Source: Reyranella sp. (GTDB taxonomy: Bacteria; Pseudomonadota; Alphaproteobacteria; Reyranellales; Reyranellaceae). Taken from it: DNA of 36,681 bases. A program made the translations under genes and the position numbers. A model generated the notes under the pieces. That model saw nothing but the letters and a program-made list of their open reading frames with translations, was not told where the DNA came from and ran no database searches. The stretch spans positions 1 through 36,681 of the forward strand of contig JAKFVH010000197.1 of the NCBI GenBank assembly GCA_021732285.1, written 5' to 3'. Of this stretch, positions 32,539 through 36,681 are shown in pieces. The stretch's first letter is position 1, and each line of letters begins with the position of its first letter.

Positions 32539-32856
32539 ATGAAGTTCCGTCCGCTTCACGATCGCGTCGTGGTCAAGCGCGTCGCGGAGGAAGAGAAGAC
32601 CAAGGGCGGCATCATCATTCCGGATACGGCCAAGGAAAAGCCGATGGAAGGCGAAGTCGTCGCCGTCGGTCCGGGCGCCCGGGATGAGAAGGGTGCGCTG
32701 GTCGCTCCCGACGTCAAGGCAGGTGATCGCATCCTGTTCGGCAAGTGGTCCGGCACCGAGGTCAAGCTCGACGGCGTCGAGTATCTGATCATGAAGGAGA
32801 GCGACATCATGGGAATCCTCGAGGGTTCCGCCGTGGCGACCAAGAAGGCCGCCTGA
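32539..32856 (+). CDS. groES: Co-chaperonin GroES
   Basis: A 105-residue heat-shock co-chaperonin that caps GroEL. It begins [14 protein letters not shown]. The mobile loop ([30 protein letters not shown]) contacts GroEL through the GGIII tripeptide region. The C-terminal SDIMGILEG is conserved. GGAGGAAG at 32527-32534 is its ribosome site. It is the first gene of the CIRCE-controlled operon, with groEL 50 bases downstream. Confidence 0.97.
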   Translation: MKFRPLHDRVVVKRVAEEEKTKGGIIIPDTAKEKPMEGEVVAVGPGARDEKGALVAPDVKAGDRILFGKWSGTEVKLDGVEYLIMKESDIMGILEGSAVATKKAA

Positions 32857-32903
32857 TCGCTCCGCCATCCAGACAATCACAGACATCAACCAAGAGGGAT
32901 TAA

Positions 32904-34544
<1,641 letters not shown>

Positions 34545-34571
34545 GTCCAGTCGACGACGAACGAAAAGGAA

Positions 34572-34601
34572 GGGCTGGGAAGCGATCCCCGGCCCTTTTT
34601 T
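34572..34601 (+). terminator. Rho-independent terminator of groESL
   Basis: GGGCTGGG, a short loop, CCCCGGCCC, then a run of six T. The stem pairs with one T-G wobble. It begins 27 bases after the groEL stop. Confidence 0.85.
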
Positions 34602-34624
34602 CGTGGATGGGCTACACTGCCGGC

Positions 34625-34987
34625 ATGACCGACGACGCCGACAAGCACGCCCTGTTCTTCGATCTCGAAACAACGCTCCATCGCCGCGCTGTGCGCAATT
34701 CGCCGGAGGCGGTTTCGGCCCTGCTGGCCGATGACTTCGTGGAATTCGGCCAGTCCGGTCGCATTTACAACAAGGGCGAGATCATCGAGCTCTTGAAGGC
34801 AGACGACAGCGACGGACCCGTCGAGGTCAGGGACTTTGCCGTTCGCCAGCTGTCGCCGACGATCGTGCTGGTGACCTACAGCGCCGTGCGCGATCGAATG
34901 CCCGTGCTGCGCAGCTCCATCTGGGCCCTGCACGAGGGTGCCTGGCGGTTGACCTTCCTTCAGGGCACACGGCCAGCCGGACGATGA
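34625..34987 (+). CDS. Small NTF2-fold protein (DUF4440-like)
   Basis: A 120-residue protein with the DUF4440/NTF2 pattern: an N-terminal helix (ALFFDLETTLHRRAVRNSPEAVSALLADDFVEFGQSGRIYNKGEIIELLKAD), then VRDFAVRQLSPTIVLVTYSAVRD and SSIWALHEGAWRLTFLQGT. Proteins of this kind bind small ligands or act as cyclases/isomerases; no specific role is visible. The start overlaps nothing upstream and has only a weak ribosome site. Its stop overlaps the NUDIX start (ATGA). Confidence 0.85.
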   Translation: MTDDADKHALFFDLETTLHRRAVRNSPEAVSALLADDFVEFGQSGRIYNKGEIIELLKADDSDGPVEVRDFAVRQLSPTIVLVTYSAVRDRMPVLRSSIWALHEGAWRLTFLQGTRPAGR

Positions 34988-35406
34988 GTGCGCCGCCGAT
35001 CTCCGTGAAGGGCGTGCTGATCGCCGAGGATCGCGTGCTGCTGCTGCTGAACGAGCGCGGCGAATGGGACCTGCCGGGCGGGCGGCCCGATCTCGGCGAG
35101 GATCATCGCGCGGCGCTCAAGCGCGAAGTGCAGGAGGAGGCAGGCCTTGTTGTCGAGGTCGATGCGCCGCTCGACGAGCACCTGTTCGAGGTCCTTCCCG
35201 GCCGCTTCGTGCGCATCCTGCCGTTCGTTTGCCGGCTGACCGGGAACGGCGACGTCGTGCTGAGCCACGAGCACCTGGAGACGCGCTGGCTGCCGCTCGC
35301 CGAGCTCGGCGAACGCATCCAAGGCCATCCTTTGCCCGCAGGCTATCTCGGTGCAATCCGCCAGGCGATCGACCAGCCGCGCTCGGTGAGCGCGCGGTCG
35401 GTCTGA
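34984..35406 (+). CDS. NUDIX hydrolase
   Basis: A 140-residue pyrophosphohydrolase. The complete Nudix box G33-x5-E39-x7-R47-E-V-Q-E-E-A-G-L is present (RPDLGED...REVQEEAGL), so the metal-binding glutamates are intact. Members hydrolyse nucleoside diphosphates linked to another group, for instance oxidised nucleotides or ADP-sugars; which one is unknown. It is translationally coupled to the NTF2-fold gene. Its last 64 bases overlap the end of the convergent unknown gene. Confidence 0.92.
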   Translation: MSAPPISVKGVLIAEDRVLLLLNERGEWDLPGGRPDLGEDHRAALKREVQEEAGLVVEVDAPLDEHLFEVLPGRFVRILPFVCRLTGNGDVVLSHEHLETRWLPLAELGERIQGHPLPAGYLGAIRQAIDQPRSVSARSV

Positions 35407-36416
35407 ACCTTGAGGAAACGATCGTGTGCGGCAGCGGCGCCCAGCCACAGCTCGTTCCAGGCGTCGAAAGCTTTTAGCGGGTCGCTGAGCTCGAGTTCGC
35501 GCACCGCCCGCCAGCCGGACTGCCGAACCGTGACCGCGCCGTCGCTTTCCGAGGTCTCGACGTCTTCACCCCCGGCCTTCAGCACCGCCGACAGCCAGCG
35601 CGCGAAGTCGCGCGCGCTTTGCAGGTCGCCGCGCTCGACGTCGGTCGGCAGGTCCATGTCGCGCGCCGTCTCCTCGTGGAACTGCAGGCCGACCAGGCGC
35701 GCCACGCGACCGAGTTCGGTCTGCGCGTCGCCCGGGCCCAAAAGCTCCTGCAGGGTCGGCAGCATGGTGCGCAGGTATTCCAGCGCATAGGCGCGGAAGG
35801 TGCGCTGGCGGCGCTCCTCGGGCCAGTTCGCGGTCTCGAGCTTGGGCTGCGCTGCCCAGTCGACGCGCGGCATCTCCTCCGTGCCGTAGGCGACGCGCAC
35901 GCGCTCGTCTTCCTTGAGGGGCCGGCCGTAGTCGAAATAGTAGCCCTCCAGGCCCGGCATGCCGTCGACCGTCATGCCGGTGCAGACGAAACCCAGGCCG
36001 GGATTGCCGAGCGACACGCCGTTGTGGCCGTGCCAGCCGTGCAGCATCGCCGCCGACACCGCATGCGGCACGGCGGCGATCGCCGTGCCGCGCCAGATCC
36101 AGCGCGGCGGCGGATAGCGCACCCAGGCCTTCCTGTCGCTCTCGCGCAGGTAACCCGTCTTCACGCCGCCCAGCGCATTGGAGTGATAGTGATAGAGCGC
36201 ACAGGCCGGCGCGTCGGGCTCGCCCGCGATGCCGAGCTTCTGCAGGCCGGGTAGAAACTTCTCCAGGTGCTGGCGACGGAAATGGCGGAAGACGTACTCC
36301 CGCGCGGTGTCCTCGCCGCGCCGCGTGACCAGCCCCAGGATCAGGGCGGTCATCAGCGCGTTGTAGAGAGTGCCGACCGCGCGATACGCGGCCGTGTCAG
36401 CCCCAGAATCAGCCAC
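35343..36416 (-). CDS. Protein of unknown function
   Basis: A 357-residue protein that I do not recognise. The N-terminus has one hydrophobic helix-like stretch (VGTLYNALMTALILGLV), followed by a basic, aromatic region (EYVFRHFRRQHLEKFLPGL), a YHYHSNALGGVKTGY segment and WHGHNGVSLGNPGLGFV. The many His, Trp and Tyr residues suggest an enzyme or metal/cofactor-binding protein, without further support. The start is GTG at 36416, overlapping the DUF1330 stop by 8 bases, so the pair is coupled. Its 3' end overlaps the NUDIX gene by 64 bases; codon use stays typical, so the overlap is probably real. Confidence 0.75.
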   Translation of the reverse strand: MADSGADTAAYRAVGTLYNALMTALILGLVTRRGEDTAREYVFRHFRRQHLEKFLPGLQKLGIAGEPDAPACALYHYHSNALGGVKTGYLRESDRKAWVRYPPPRWIWRGTAIAAVPHAVSAAMLHGWHGHNGVSLGNPGLGFVCTGMTVDGMPGLEGYYFDYGRPLKEDERVRVAYGTEEMPRVDWAAQPKLETANWPEERRQRTFRAYALEYLRTMLPTLQELLGPGDAQTELGRVARLVGLQFHEETARDMDLPTDVERGDLQSARDFARWLSAVLKAGGEDVETSESDGAVTVRQSGWRAVRELELSDPLKAFDAWNELWLGAAAAHDRFLKVQTDRALTERGWSIAWRIAPR

Positions 36417-36681
36417 CGTGGCCGTCGACGATGATCGCCTTGGACTTGCCGGCCTTCAGACGCATCTCGAGCACGGGCTTGTACTCCGGCGAATCGTAGA
36501 ACTTCTCCGCTGCCTCGTAGCTCGGGAACTCCAGCACCACGACGCGCGGCGGTGTCCAGCCGCCTTCGAGCGTGCGCGTCTTGCCGCCGCGCACGATGAA
36601 CTTGCCGCCGAACTTGGCGACCAGCCCCGGCGTGTGCTTGCGGTATTCGGCCATCAGGGCCTCGTCGGTCGTCTCGACCTC
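36409..36681 (-). CDS. DUF1330 family protein (5' end outside window)
   Basis: At least 90 residues, running out of the window. The frame stays open past the internal methionine at 36654 (preceding residues EVETTDEAL), so the true start lies beyond 36681. KHTPGLVAKFGGKFIVRGGKTRTLEG and PPRVVVLEFPSYEAAEKFYDSPEYKPVLEMRLKAGKSKAIIVDG match the DUF1330 dimeric alpha/beta barrel family (usual length about 95). Its function is not known. Its stop overlaps the GTG start of the next gene. Confidence 0.88.
   Translation of the reverse strand, partial: EVETTDEALMAEYRKHTPGLVAKFGGKFIVRGGKTRTLEGGWTPPRVVVLEFPSYEAAEKFYDSPEYKPVLEMRLKAGKSKAIIVDGHGG

Overview
The window looks like chromosome of a free-living, metabolically versatile, high-GC alphaproteobacterium. 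The signs are an Usg-family protein, a groESL operon under a CIRCE operator, a TctC/Bug-type binding protein, many solute transporters and strong G/C at third codon positions. A Reyranella-, Rhodospirillales- or Bradyrhizobium-like soil organism would fit, but the genus is an inference. I see no tRNA, rRNA, CRISPR array, integrase or transposase.

Layout. 1-2105: end of a catabolic acyl-CoA operon (non-classical thiolase, DUF35 zinc-ribbon/OB-fold partner, TctC binding protein). 2234-3906: DNA alkylation repair (alkB divergent from ogt) with a small cytochrome c. 3912-5731: an MFS exporter with a secreted unknown. 5815-9684: a complete polyamine/Fe3+-type ABC importer (two permeases, Tat-type binding protein, ATPase). 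9681-12775: NTF2-fold protein, AroM-like protein coupled to an FAD monooxygenase, and an FMN reductase. 12858-16551: a tightly coupled operon of two tandem DUF917 (S-methyl-thiohydantoin desulfurase family) paralogues and a hydantoinase/oxoprolinase. 16552-19600: an accessory patch with a near-consensus promoter, a gene interrupted by an amber codon, a tandem pair of 149-residue proteins with internal repeats, and a probably frameshifted membrane gene. 19642-22598: IalB-like protein, then an ECF sigma factor divergent from a two-gene operon, then a CHRD protein. 22678-25712: kup, hydrolase, acetyltransferase. 25871-28479: a duplicated DUF3592 membrane protein coupled to a P450. 28618-32267: HpaI-type aldolase, GST, EamA transporter, nitronate monooxygenase, usg. 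32408-34601: groESL with promoter, CIRCE and terminator. 34625-36681: NTF2-fold protein, NUDIX hydrolase, an unknown and a DUF1330 protein.

Two structures stand out. First, the ECF sigma gene and the divergent operon (ABM-like protein plus DUF899) each have the same 11-base element followed, after exactly 12 bases, by CGTC. Together these form a mirror-image divergent promoter, so the sigma factor probably drives both itself and its target operon. Second, a long nested palindrome of about 126-163 bases occurs three times. Every copy lies between the 3' ends of convergent genes and fills nearly the whole gap. One copy is inverted relative to the others, and its stems differ by paired, compensating changes. 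This points to a structured mobile element used as a two-way terminator.
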